Translations under genes and position numbers: made by a program
From: Alternaria dauci
Taxonomy: Eukaryota > Ascomycota > Dothideomycetes > Pleosporales > Pleosporaceae
Assembly (NCBI RefSeq): GCF_042100115.1
Contig: NC_091275.1
Coordinates: forward strand, 1,178,001-1,242,000
Direction: 5' to 3'
DNA: 64,000 bases
The notes under the pieces: model-generated
Told to the model about the DNA's origin: nothing
The model's input: only the letters and a program-made list of their open reading frames with translations
Database searches by the model: none
Part shown: piece after piece, positions 1-11,060 of the stretch
Position numbering within the stretch: the first letter of the stretch is position 1
Layout: every line of letters begins with the position of its first letter

Positions 1-1412
1 GCCTGATCAGACAAGCCCGCAGCTTGAGCAAGAGAGGACAGAGTCTTGTTCGTTGCGGCTTGTGGAGTAGGCTCACCCGGGAACCCAACCAAATCAACGT
101 ACAAGGTCTCAGCGAGTTTGTACCTCTTGCTTGGGTTGAGCTGCGATCTGCGGGCGAAGGCAACTATGCATTTGGTGAAGGGTTCTGAAAGCTCTCGGTC
201 CACACTGCCTTGATGCTTGGCCAAACTCCACCATTTCTTTCGAACGCTAAATGCCAGATGTTGCAATAGAAGTACGGTCTCGGCAGACGGCTGTAGAGTG
301 TTCGCATCTTCGGTGGTCGATATGCTCGGACATAGAGAGAGGATGGTCTGCGCCAAGGACTCCAGTTGTCTTGCCGCCTTGGCCTGGCCGTTGGGGGTCT
401 TCGCAGTGTGGAAGAGTAGGTTTGCGGGGGATGAGGGGTTGGTCAACTTAAGATATTCCCAAGTGGCTTCAACAGTCCGGGGCCTCTTCAGCTTTGCAAT
501 AATGCGCAAAGTGTACATTTGAAAGTTTGCTACTAGTGGGACAGCTGGGCTCTTTGGGTCCATCGCCGCGAAGTCGAGAAGGAGGGCGAGGCTCTCTTTC
601 TCTGCAAGTCCCTGCTGTTGCGGACCAGGCTTGGCCTCGTCTTTGCCCGCATCCTGCCCAAGGTATTTGTCCAGCTTCCTCTTCAACCCTCTCAGTTCCT
701 TGACTGCCATATTGTCTAGGCCGAGTGCGACCAGCTTTCCGATAAGCACAAGCACGCCGTTCTCATACTGAAGCTCCTGCGCGTCCTTGCCCAAGACCTT
801 CTGTGCCTCGGGTGTACCCAGATACGCAAACGCGGTTCTTGCGCATTCGGCTGTTGCGAGCACGCCCGGTTCTGGACCTGGTGCGAGGAAGGAAGAATAG
901 GACGACGACCGCCGAGGGACGCGTTTCTGGGGCGAATTGTTGAGTTGCGAGACGGAGCGCTCCCTGAGCGGCTGTTGTGACGCGGAGGAGTTCGTTGTCT
1001 GGCCGAGTCGCGGCCTCGCAGGCTTGCGCGCATCTTCGGTGGGCGTTGGCTTCGACTTGGTAGGGGGGCGGGCGGCGGTCATGTGCGGTGCCTTCTTCAG
1101 CGCATCTGCAAGCGTCTGGAGAGTGGTGTTGGCCACTTCAGTCGCTAGCACGTACTTCTCCTTGGGTCCAAGGTTCGAGTTCTTCTGCTTCCCGATATCC
1201 GCTGGCGCTGCAGCCGTTGCGGTCGCGCCTCTTCTCCGTGCGACAGGCTGGACTTTTGCTCTGACATTCTCCTTTTGTGGCGCGTCCTCTATTTTTCTTG
1301 ACAGCAGGTCCTGGAGCGCAGTCGCGGTGGCATTTGTGCATGTTGAGATTGACCGCAAGTCGGCCTTGATTCGATCGATGCGTGTGCGCGTCGTCTCGTC
1401 TTTTGTCGCCAT
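1..1412 (-). CDS. Separin (separase, ESP1-like), N-terminal part, truncated by window edge
   Basis: The reverse strand is open from the ATG at 1412 to position 1 (470 codons, no stop, no intron needed), so only the amino-terminal part of a larger protein is present. The start MATKDETTRTRIDRIKADLR is followed by a Ser/Thr/Cys-rich stretch (SISTCTNATATALQDLL), a basic, proline-rich low-complexity segment at about residues 45-165, then helical, TPR-like sequence such as LVALGLDNMAVKELRGLKRK. This layout resembles fungal separins, caspase-like cysteine proteases that cleave cohesin at anaphase; their catalytic domain is at the C terminus and would lie left of the window. The assignment rests on remembered family resemblance of the N terminus, not on catalytic residues. 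It could instead be another TPR-rich fungal protein. Confidence 0.6.
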   Translation of the reverse strand, partial: MATKDETTRTRIDRIKADLRSISTCTNATATALQDLLSRKIEDAPQKENVRAKVQPVARRRGATATAAAPADIGKQKNSNLGPKEKYVLATEVANTTLQTLADALKKAPHMTAARPPTKSKPTPTEDARKPARPRLGQTTNSSASQQPLRERSVSQLNNSPQKRVPRRSSSYSSFLAPGPEPGVLATAECARTAFAYLGTPEAQKVLGKDAQELQYENGVLVLIGKLVALGLDNMAVKELRGLKRKLDKYLGQDAGKDEAKPGPQQQGLAEKESLALLLDFAAMDPKSPAVPLVANFQMYTLRIIAKLKRPRTVEATWEYLKLTNPSSPANLLFHTAKTPNGQAKAARQLESLAQTILSLCPSISTTEDANTLQPSAETVLLLQHLAFSVRKKWWSLAKHQGSVDRELSEPFTKCIVAFARRSQLNPSKRYKLAETLYVDLVGFPGEPTPQAATNKTLSSLAQAAGLSDQ

Positions 1413-4400
1413 TTTCGTAGGGCCTGGGTGGGTAGGTATTCGCATGTGTAACGTCTCATACAGTCCGTAGATTATACATTACTAAGAAGACGGGCGCGCT
1501 GGTGGGTATCGTGTCGTTCAGTGCGGTCGCTGTTGGGCTCAAAGGCCGCGGCCAAACAGCGCCAAAACACGCTACCGCATCCGGTTAGCGCCAGTCTGCA
1601 TTCAGGCCTATCCTTGGGAAAGCGCGACCGACCCCTTGGACCATTCAACGGCTGTTTGCTACCCATCACGAGACCTGTTCGGTTCTCGCTGCTTGCACCA
1701 CATCTGCCATCACGCCCAAGTGTTGTTCTGGTCTACAGGTACCTCTAACAAACACGCGATTTGCAACACTAAGCTCAAAAATTTTCCGCTTTCATGCAAC
1801 TCGCGAACGGGCTCTGTGTAACATAGCACAGGCACAGCATTCTAGCAGCGCAACAAAACGCACTTGGCAGATATGACGTGTTGTGCATGGATTGTTTTGC
1901 TATCAAGAGCCACAGGTCCTGACATGTCGGGGAACAAGACGTCCAACAGCGAACCCCGGGCGGTGATATGCGCACGCGTCAGTAACACATAAGGATGATG
2001 CTCCGATGAGCAACTCAGACTTCCCTTGGAGCTCTCGATACTCACTTCACGCACAGATCCTACTGCATCTGAAACATAATCCTCATACTTACGTTAGACA
2101 TCATGCGTTGGCTAAAGACTGCTGTGGCAACGCCAAACATTCACACCGATGTTTTGTGCGTTTCCAGCATATCGGCAGTAGTAAACATCTGGCCAGCGGT
2201 TTGTAGGCGGGAAAAGGATATATGCATTGATTTGCATGATCTACTTCGTGTGCGCGGATATTCGTTTCGACGACGCCGCAACAGTGCAGATTTTGTGCCG
2301 CAAGACTACAGCGACCCTGGCTGAAGCTCACTTCAACTACAGCACGCGACCCAAATATCCGATATAATTGTTGCGAGAGGTGCGACAGTGTAGCAGTGGA
2401 TTGCTTGTCGTGTGTTGGTGGGGCGTCTATAACAATCTCCATTGGTGGGCAACAGATTTCTGTAGGATTGTCAGTCTGACCAGAGCGCTGAAGGCTTAGT
2501 TATGGGTGTATCAGAATATACCGGTAGCAGTAAGTAGTTGTACATGTGGCATTCTGAATCCAAGCTGGCCCTCTGCGCGTGCTCTATGCCCATCTCGGGA
2601 GTTACATGGGAACTGTGAGCAATGGGAGTCGTTATACAAACAATTTATCCGCGATCAGAGGGAAGTCAGATCCTAAAAAGTGAGTTGCTGGCAATCGACG
2701 CATTGTGACTGTGCTACTACTTGCATCCAGATGCGCTTTCAGCACCAGTCATATCCAAACCCGTCTTGGTTTGATCTTGTGGCACATAGCCAAGGCAGCT
2801 TGGCCAGCTACCAGCTATCATCTTGTTTCATGGTGTCGAAAAAATGGTGTTAGGTGTGGTCACCAGCCAGCAATGAGGAGCGCCACCGATGGAAGTCTCT
2901 CGATCAGATCTGGGGTACCTAGGTATCGACGCAGGAGAGAACGATCCCGAGGTTGCGTCTGAAATTAGTCTCGCGGGCTGCGTGTATACTTCCCTGTTAT
3001 TTCGAACAAGAAGCCACCGTTCAAATCTTCTCGATCTCATGCTCCGGATCTCACTTCTGGCCGAGACGGAATGCGAGGGACCGGAAAGACGTCAACAGTC
3101 GTCCCTCATACTGTAATCCTCTGACGTTTGAAGGTGCATGACGGCTATAAGCAAGTCACTTGGCACTATGCCGAATCTTGGTTCACGGCCGTCGTATCTG
3201 GCGCTATCGCGAAGGTCGTTGGGGCGGCTTGCAGATACGAATGAATCTTCGACGATAGATTGGCTGACCGGCTAATAGCATGCCGCCTGTTGGATACAGG
3301 AGGTACTTCGGCCTCGCCAACCGTTCCATAGTCAAAGTTTCGACGAGGCGGACAAGTCACTTTGTTGTGTTGAGCCCCTTCGCTCTCGATTTGTTGATGG
3401 CCTGATCCGGTCCGCTGTTCCATTCGCGTATCAAAGCCGCGGGTTGATTTGGCCACGGGAACAGACGTAATTTGATTGCCTTAGCCGGCGTCAGTATAGC
3501 CGCGATCTGGTAGCGGTTCCTGCTTGGGAAGTGACAGGCGGGACGCATTGCAAGGTATTCGAGTTTCGCGCTTCACTCCATGTCATACCAGGTTCAAGGA
3601 AGAACACGGCCACGCCGTTGCACCACCTGCGGGGTAAACTCGGGGTACCTCGTGCAAGTACCAGATGGCTTCCCTTGGTCTCGACCTCAGTTTTATTGAA
3701 ATACTACCGGCCCTACGGATCGTCCGGTTCTAGCGCCGGATGCAGAACGGAACTCGGTCGGGCCTCCAAGTACAGTCCTTACCTTCATGCGACCCTTGGT
3801 ACGGGGGCAGTCAAGTCTGGGGTACTATCAATTGACCATGCTACCAAGGTACTGCAGACCCGGTTTGCCATCTGGAGACCTTGAACCGGACCTCAAGTGC
3901 ACTGTACAGTATGATAACCCGGGGACCTGTCCAACCATTCAATCCCTGTCGTCATTGTCATTGGTACGCCTTGGTAGTGGAAGCGGAATACGGAACCTGT
4001 GTACGGGACGATGACGGTGCTACTTCTACACATGGACATCGGTGTCATGCGCGCCGAGGACCTGCCATGCAGGAATGCTGTTTCACAAATGCGAAACAAT
4101 TGCACATGGCAATGGATGAGTAGGAGAAGGAGCCGGTTCATCGTTTTCCAACAATGAATGGTTCGGCGGCGCAGCGTAGCATCGTAATTAGAAACTTCTG
4201 GAGCGTACCTAGGTATCAAGACGGTTCAGGTACCATTTCTCATCGTATCCTAACCAACAGTAACGGAACATTGGCGCGTCATAGCTTCGACTTGAAGGTG
4301 GGTAATTACACATGCGAACGCATGCTGAACACTTCGACCATCTGAGCCATGAAGCCCGGTTTTCGGGATGGCGCAACTTTCTGACCACACCCGGGCGACG

Positions 4401-5835
4401 GGAGAAGTGTCAATCACGGCAGTTCTTAATACTTTGGAGGCGGCAGCCAGTAACCGCGCGACTCGTGGATCTGGGCAACTGGGTGGAATAATCGCGTGTC
4501 AAATGTAGCCACCGGGCAACGCGAGGAGCGACATGTCAATTCGGGCCGCGCAACGTCAAGGGGGGGAACTTTTCTCCAACAATCACCCCTTAGCTAGCAG
4601 CCGCTAAATGCGCAAGTGGTTAGTCGTCATCTATCTAGCGTCGCATCCTCCACAGTCGCCTAATTGTACAAGACCCTCCCCCGCAACTGATCACGGCAAA
4701 ACAAGACGCCAATGTTGCGTTGACGCAGCTGAGGTTGGGCTACTCGTCGAAAAGGAATCCGATCCGAACAAGCTGCGGCGTGGTCTGCAAAGGCGAACGC
4801 CTCATCAAAGACCAACATGGCGTCCAAGCAACAAATTGCGCAAGATTTGCGAACGCACATCAGCACGGCGAGACCACGGCTGGCAACGCAGTCAGACACT
4901 GCGACCGCTGCCACTCTTGGCCTCTGGGCGGGCATTACCGACCCTGATAGCCATTTGGAGGCACGACAGGGGCGTGCTCCACGTGGTGGCGGGCTGTTGT
5001 TCTTTTCCGTCCTGTGCCGCTTGAAACTCACACGCGACAACATTACCGTGTCCGCAAAGTTTACTCTTCCTGCAGACAGGGAGCGGCCAGCCTGTCTCTG
5101 TCGAAGCTGTGGAGCACACCCGGGAGGCCCTTGAGTAGAGCCCACTTTTCGAGTCTTTTCTCCGTATCAAACCAGTACCTCGATCCAATATTGGGCATCC
5201 GCTCGGCTGGTAATACACTGGCTGATGGGCAGGGGACGGGTGCATTGGCACGTGCCGAGCTTAACACTCATCAACCCTGCAGCTGTGTTGTGCTCAAAGG
5301 CTTAGATGATCGTCTAGGTCCCGACCACGCCATCCAACATGCCGCGTCTGGTGCACCTGCATATCCGCCTGGCTTGACGCAGAAGCCAGTTAGACGATCT
5401 CCTTCCTTCCTTCCAAGTGTTCCATCCATATCAGACGTGTTATTGCACCCCAACTTGTTCTGGCATCTATTGAAATTATTTCCTATATCCTTCGCGCATA
5501 CCCCAAGCTGTGGATCACTCTTGCGGAGAATACCTTTGTTGTTGATCACTCCTTTGTATATACGACAAGCTAAATCCCAAACAATCAGTTATCTCCGACC
5601 TGAACGATCAACTCGACATACGATAGTTGCACCGTGGCTCCCCGATTAGAAATCGACCGACTGTGCAACCGCGACCGGACCTTCGGAGGGCACGAGACCA
5701 AGACGGTATCGTCGCGAGCAAATTCGACCCCCTTTCGCTTTACCAACCATGCTATCTTGATGTATTGAGAGCACAACTACTTCCGCACTTTCTATCGGGC
5801 CGCCCGATACTCGGTTACGACCCTCTGTTACAACT
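1413..5835. other. Intergenic, no supported gene
   Basis: About 4.4 kb between the separin start and the receptor start. Short open frames exist on both strands (longest about 211 codons at 5014-5649) but none shows a domain, a convincing exon chain or composition like a real protein. The part next to 5835 is presumably the receptor promoter and leader. A 13-base motif containing the palindrome TACCTAGGTA occurs at 2915-2927 and 4205-4217. Nothing else is recognised. Confidence 0.6.
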
Positions 5836-7290
5836 ATGGCCCCCTATGGAATAATCGATATGACTTCTGATTTCCATGAACGGTCTCTCGAAAAAAGATA
5901 CTTTGACGCTCCGCACAGCATGGATCCACTCACGCCCCTCTACAGGGCGGGGCTGATACCACTTGCCATCTGCGCCACAATGAGCCTGATATCTGTTACG
6001 GCCTTACTGGGCTTCATCACACAGCGGATGATATCGTGGCGGAGACATTACAGGCAATATGTTGGATACAACCAATACGTTATTCTCATTTACAACCTTT
6101 TAATCGCCGATCTACAACAGTCGATCGCATTCTCAATATCTTTCTACTGGCTCCGAATCAACAAAATCGTAGCACCCACCGGCGCATGCTTCCTACAGGC
6201 GTGGTTTTTACAGATTGGGTCAGTATTGCTATGTACAGGATATACGAGACATGTACTGATTCTGGATGCTATTGTTTAGAGATGTCGCAAGTGGCTTCTT
6301 CGTTCTCGCGATTGCCATACATACTTGGCTAGGCGTGGTCAAAGGATACAAAATGCCATACATGTGGTTTGTAGCATCGATCCTGTCGATTTGGCTTTTC
6401 TCATTGATCCTCACGGTGCTTGGACCAGCCATGTACCAGGAGCGATACTTTGCTCGCGCTGCAGCATGGGTATGCTCTCTTCCGCCAACGAACAACACAA
6501 AGCTAACTTCAGTCAGTGTTGGGTCTCAAGGGAGTACCAGAACGAACGACTTTGGCTGCATTACCTCTGGATCTTCATCGTCGAGTTTGGCACGATCATC
6601 ATCTACGCACATGTCTTTTTCCACCTACGCGGCCGCATACGAAACATCATCGCAAACGACACTAGCAAGCTCACACGCGCGACGAAATTCATGGTCATGT
6701 ACCCCTTTGTGTACGTCGTACTCACGTTGCCCATAGCAGTGGGTCGCATGGTAGCGATGACCGGTACAGAGACGCCAGATCTCTTCTTTATTGTCGCTGG
6801 CTGCCTCCTCACGTCATGCGGATGGATCGACGCACTTCTATACACCTTGACAAGGCGGGTCTTGGTATCCGGAGACCTAAGCACAGGACACTACAACAGA
6901 ACTGTTACCGCAACACTTACCAACGCGGCTCGCCCAGGGGACGACGACCGTTACGACTTACAATCCATGACTGGCAAAGAAGCACTCACATCAACCACTG
7001 CACGTACCGTCACCATAGTAGGTGGCAGCAACCGACTATCGCGAATAGTGGATCATCGCCACGGGCGCAGTCATACAATCTGGCCACGGCATGAAGACAC
7101 GCTACACGAAGATGAGAGTCCAACCCGAACGGGATCAGCTGACTCGATCCTCAAAAACACAACTGCCAGCCACGGCATAAACATCATCACGGAGACCAGT
7201 GTACAGGTGGAGACTGCCGAGGACAAGGAGTTCAACGCCGGACGACCACGGTCGAAAGACTGGAGCCATGACTATAGCCAAGGGCCATGA
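5836..7290 (+). CDS. Seven-transmembrane G-protein-coupled receptor, Git3/cAMP-receptor-like
   Basis: Three exons, 5836-6218, 6280-6469 and 6517-7290, give 448 residues. Both introns (61 and 47 bp) have GT..AG ends and CTGAT/CTAAC branch-like sites and restore a single frame. The protein starts with about 30 polar residues, then has hydrophobic helices (first about residues 35-57), the motif YNQYVILIYNLLIADLQQ in the second helix region, IGDVASGFFVLAIAIHTW spanning the first splice, RAAAWCWVS across the second, and a last helix ending CGWIDALLYTLTRR. These are hallmarks of the fungal receptor class related to Git3 and Dictyostelium cAMP receptors, which signal nutrients through G-alpha proteins at the plasma membrane. 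The tail (about residues 300-448) is polar, Thr/Ser-rich and cytosolic. The ligand cannot be told. An in-frame second Met at residue 9 is an alternative start. Confidence 0.85.
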
Positions 7291-8562
7291 TGATCCAGGC
7301 ATCGGGTATACCTATACACGATTTCCGATGAAAACATCACTTCGAACTATTAGTGTACTACTATTTTTTCTTCCACAGTAAAGCGTAGGCGTTGGAATGG
7401 TTCTCATTTCATTCTTCTTTTGTTTTCAAGCACTTCTTGTTGTACCAACCTGTCTACCAAGAGGTAGCATCGAGATACCCGAATCAAGCAGCCAACAGCC
7501 AATATCAAAACGTACATGCATATACTTTTATCCCATGATGAACCACACCGTGTGCCGAAGGTCAGGCCCCATGGAGATACCCGGACCAAATAACAAAGGG
7601 AAAACTTTTTCGGAAGACCCCAAATACGATTCGGAAGACCACGAAAGATCAGATGGAAGCAATTGACCGCCCAGAATCTCGAATCCCCCAAAAAGATCAA
7701 CACCCAAAAAAGATGAGATGGAAGTAATTCACTCCTCAATATTGTCTAATTAGGTAATAATCTATAGAAGTATTGATCAAGAAGCATATCCAGGTAGCTC
7801 AGAAACCTTCCATCTCATCTGATCTTTTTGGCGTCTTCCGAAAAAGCTTTCCCATAACAAAAGTCAAATATACATGTATCCATATCGACACCATAGTGGT
7901 TGGCAAATGTTCTAGCCCTTTCTTTTCTTCTTCTGTCCGCAGCTCCTTTCTCCTCTCATGTCAGGCGTCGTCCACCGGGGGCTTTCCGGGGAAGTGGTAA
8001 TGGTGTCGCCCAGTCTTTCTACTGTAAATTTTCTTTTGTCCGGCTACCCAGCCGGATCGGCTGGGCTAGACAACGACGATTATGTAAGACCTATGGAATG
8101 AATCTGGATCGTTCTTTGGCATCGGGTACTGTACCATGCACCCAAATATCAACCCACCATATTATTTCGCGCAAGTTCAACCGTTGGGATCATCTTGCAC
8201 CATATTGTCTTTGCAGACCAACATGATGGCAAGTCCCGGGCGAGAAGATCTATAAACATGATAATAAAGAAAGGCAAAGAGCAAGGCAGGTTCCAAAGAG
8301 CATGATATGCAAAAAATAAAATAGCAACGAGCGTGAAGGTATCATGAAAAAAGGTTGAGTCTAGTGTCATTGGATCTATTCACTGTTTGTACAGGGTATC
8401 ATACGCTAGTTGAGTATAGCACAGTCATGCACAAATCGTCGTGTCTATCGTACAACGTCGTCTCTCAGACGACTAAAGTGGCGCGATGTTTGCATAGGTC
8501 TTGTTGAGCCATGCCAACATGATGACCACGAACGTTAAGTAGGTTCAGACAAGGTATCTTGT
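7291..8562. other. Intergenic region with an imperfect inverted repeat
   Basis: About 1.3 kb downstream of the receptor and downstream of the next gene on the other strand, so both ends are 3' flanks. It contains an inverted repeat (separate entry). The rest holds no coding sequence I can support. Confidence 0.6.
7590..7862. repeat. Imperfect inverted repeat, arms about 50-60 bp
   Basis: The left arm at about 7590-7665 contains ACTTTTTCGGAAGAC and later AAAGATCAGATGGAAG. The right arm at about 7808-7862, read on the reverse strand, contains GCTTTTTCGGAAGACGCC followed by AAAAAGATCAGATGAGATGG. A partial third copy (AAAAAGATCAACACCC, then AGATGAGATGGAAGTAATT) lies at about 7690-7728. The arms could fold into a long hairpin. 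I see no terminal target duplication, so a MITE is possible but not shown. Confidence 0.45.
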
Positions 8563-10011
8563 TCACCGTAGGTTTCGGCGTGAACGCATCATCCCTCTGG
8601 TGGGAAGCTGGATGCGAGATCTCAGGGTTTCCAAGGCTTCAGTTGGCGATGCATTCTCCAAATCGAGGGTGTCTGGGACGCGGTCGTCGTCAGACTGCGC
8701 ATCTGGCACATACTCTTTTTCCGGTGGATAATCAGGGGAGTGTTGTGCGTCGTGCTCTTGCACTTCTGTGTCGTATCGACGAGCTGTGCGCCTGGATTGG
8801 GGACGTCCAGTACTCTGAGCCTGAGCCTGAGCCAGCTTCTGTTCGAGAAGCCATGCCTTGCGCTTGTATCTCAAGAGCCTTTCCTCTTGCTCGAGTGTCT
8901 TCCTCCTTGCCTCTATATCTGCGGCTATTGTATCGTACTCGCTATGCATGCGCGCTTCGGGCGGCTCACGTGTTCGATGCTTGTTTGCGTAGCTGTCGTC
9001 GCGAGGGGGAGACGGAGGATGCCAGTCTTGACGCGGCGGCATGCTTTGAATGCGCATAGTCTGCCGCAAGAGCTCCTGTTGTATTTGTATAAGCTCGCGC
9101 TCTCTTTGTGCCAGTTGGACTTCTCGAAGCTCCAAGTCACGCTCTTGGGATCGTGCTGGCTGGAGAGGCTCCGGTTTGTGCACCTTAGAAGGCAGATGCC
9201 GATCTTTTGAAGGCCGTACACCTAGCGAATCAAGCAGCCTCGCAGGTGCCCTTGGATGCAGTCCGACACTTTCACGAAGCGTCTTGGCCTTGTGATCCCG
9301 CGCCCGCCTCTTTCCCGCTAACTGGGGCGTCAGTATCTGTGGGTTGGGCGACAGGTGCAAGCGATTCCCCAAGCGGACGTTGGGCTGCAAGACGCCATCA
9401 ACGAGTGTGCCCCGAAACGTCTCTAGAGCCTCGCTGTTCCGCAGCCTGTGTTCATATTTCAACTGGGGAGCGTCGTTGAAGCGTGCGGAAATGGGTCGGC
9501 TTTGGGTGGGGTCGAGGGTCAACTCGACGTTCTCGAAGGGCGGGTCGACGACGGATACTCTTTGCCCGTCCTGGGCGTTGCGAGCCAGGATGCGGAGTGT
9601 GTTTGGGCGCAGTTGTCTCGTGTCCTTGCTGAGACTGTGGTTAGCATACAACACGAAAACGGTGGGCAGTCTGGCATACCTGATTATGATGAAGCGCGTC
9701 CTGCGCGGGTCTTGCTTGCGAGTCGCCTGCATCTTCGGTGTAGGCCCACTTACGAAATGCGCGGTTATCTTCATACGCGCTTCAAAGGCATCGTGGGGAA
9801 GCCATGAGAAAGGAAGTATGAAGATAGACCCATCCTCAAAGTATCCATATCCTGTGGGGTTCTTTGATCTACTGTGGGCGTAGAGGTTGCCTAGATTTAC
9901 AGAGTTATACTGCGGCCGGGTGAGGCCAAAGGGCGGGACAGACCCCCAAGGTGGGACGCTGTACAGTCGTCCCAGGTTGACGAAATTGCCGCATGCCCGT
10001 CGAAGAGGCAT
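8563..10011 (-). CDS. Uncharacterised protein with central and C-terminal coiled coils
   Basis: On the reverse strand an open frame runs from ATG 10011 to TGA 8563. A 51-bp in-frame segment, 9679-9629, begins GTATGC, has a GCTAAC branch-like site and ends CAG, so it is probably an intron; the spliced product is 465 residues (482 if retained). The N-terminal 100 residues are globular and aromatic-rich (FVNLGRLYSVPPWGSVPPFG, DGSIFILPFSWLPHDAFEAR). From about residue 270 the protein is Glu/Gln/Arg-rich with two coiled-coil segments (SQERDLELREVQLAQRERE and ARRKTLEQEERLLRYKRKAW), ending in an acidic linker and a basic tail. I recognise no named domain. An upstream in-frame extension to 10065 would need a GTG start and is not preferred. 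Confidence 0.65.
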   Translation of the reverse strand: MPLRRACGNFVNLGRLYSVPPWGSVPPFGLTRPQYNSVNLGNLYAHSRSKNPTGYGYFEDGSIFILPFSWLPHDAFEARMKITAHFVSGPTPKMQATRKQDPRRTRFIIIRYARLPTVFVLYANHSLSKDTRQLRPNTLRILARNAQDGQRVSVVDPPFENVELTLDPTQSRPISARFNDAPQLKYEHRLRNSEALETFRGTLVDGVLQPNVRLGNRLHLSPNPQILTPQLAGKRRARDHKAKTLRESVGLHPRAPARLLDSLGVRPSKDRHLPSKVHKPEPLQPARSQERDLELREVQLAQRERELIQIQQELLRQTMRIQSMPPRQDWHPPSPPRDDSYANKHRTREPPEARMHSEYDTIAADIEARRKTLEQEERLLRYKRKAWLLEQKLAQAQAQSTGRPQSRRTARRYDTEVQEHDAQHSPDYPPEKEYVPDAQSDDDRVPDTLDLENASPTEALETLRSRIQLPTRGMMRSRRNLR

Positions 10012-10065
10012 GGCTGCTGGCAAGGGCCCTACCTTGTGCTCTACACTATGTTTGGCGAGTGACAC

Positions 10066-11060
10066 GCACTCTATTTGCGACGGTAGCGAATCGTGGTGCG
10101 TTGAGGGTATGCAGGCGACACAGCCATTGCAAAATGTTAGACTCCGCGGGTAGGGCTAAAGGCTATCGAAAAGCGACGAAGCGCATAGCAGACGACCGCG
10201 TACGCACGTAGAATTATGCAGCTAGACAAGACCATCAGCTTCGCTATGCAGAGCGCGTGGCCTCGGCGCAGAAGCAGACGCTGGTATACGACGGACATGG
10301 CAGAGACATACCTCGTGGTTGCTGCAACAATGGTGTGGTGGCTTCGAAGGATTCACGATGCAGCACTCAGATGATTGCGCACGAGCCCGTTTGAGTCGGG
10401 TGTACCGATCCGCCACTACCCCTTCGTTGATCGACATGTATCTTAATTGCACCTCACGTTAACTTTTTTTTCCGTCATACCCCTCCTCCTCTGGACAACC
10501 GACACGATTCAAATTTCGTTGTACTCGTCAGGTTTCTTCTTGCTTGCAGCTGTATCTTCTTATATTCCCGTGTATCACACTCACCACCACGAATGCACAT
10601 CTGGACACCTCACAACACAAATCGACAAAGAACAACCCAGTCTTTTCCTAATCGTCTGCTCAAGCATGTGTAATGGCATGTTTCAGCCTGGCTGCCATCT
10701 AATACTCTACCCAAAGACCGTGCCTTGCGGCAAAATAGTGACAGCCTGGGGATACATCGCATTGTCAACCCCATCAACGCCAAACAATTCTTCCGCCTTG
10801 AGTCTCACCTCAGAAAATCAAAGTAACGCACACCATCATCATTGCCGTTTTTGCCGATGAGCGAACATGGTCTTGGAATCCCCCGACCCACTCTATCGAG
10901 CGAACCAGTCGCTGCATCTGCAGAGTAAGTGGTGCCAGATGATACGGTCCGATCGGGTATGTTTGCCGGGCGTATATATGACGATCCATAATCCATCTCG
11001 CCGTGCGAGAAGACAGATGACCAGTTCCTCTCGCCCACCACCTAGTATAAGGCCCGGTGT
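10066..11060. other. Intergenic, nothing recognised
   Basis: About 1 kb between two reverse-strand genes: the promoter side of the coiled-coil gene and the 3' side of the zinc-finger gene. A 137-codon forward frame at 10447-10860 is pyrimidine-rich promoter-like DNA without protein-like features. Confidence 0.55.

Noticed and set aside
937..1470. 177-codon forward frame
   Set aside because: Antisense shadow of the GC-rich separin reading frame.
5014..5649. 211-codon forward frame upstream of the receptor
   Set aside because: Low-complexity, Ser/Pro/Leu-rich translation with no domain; the position fits promoter and leader of the receptor gene.
10447..10860. 137-codon forward frame with a hydrophobic start resembling a signal peptide
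   Set aside because: The hydrophobic start comes from a pyrimidine-rich tract; the remainder shows no protein character.
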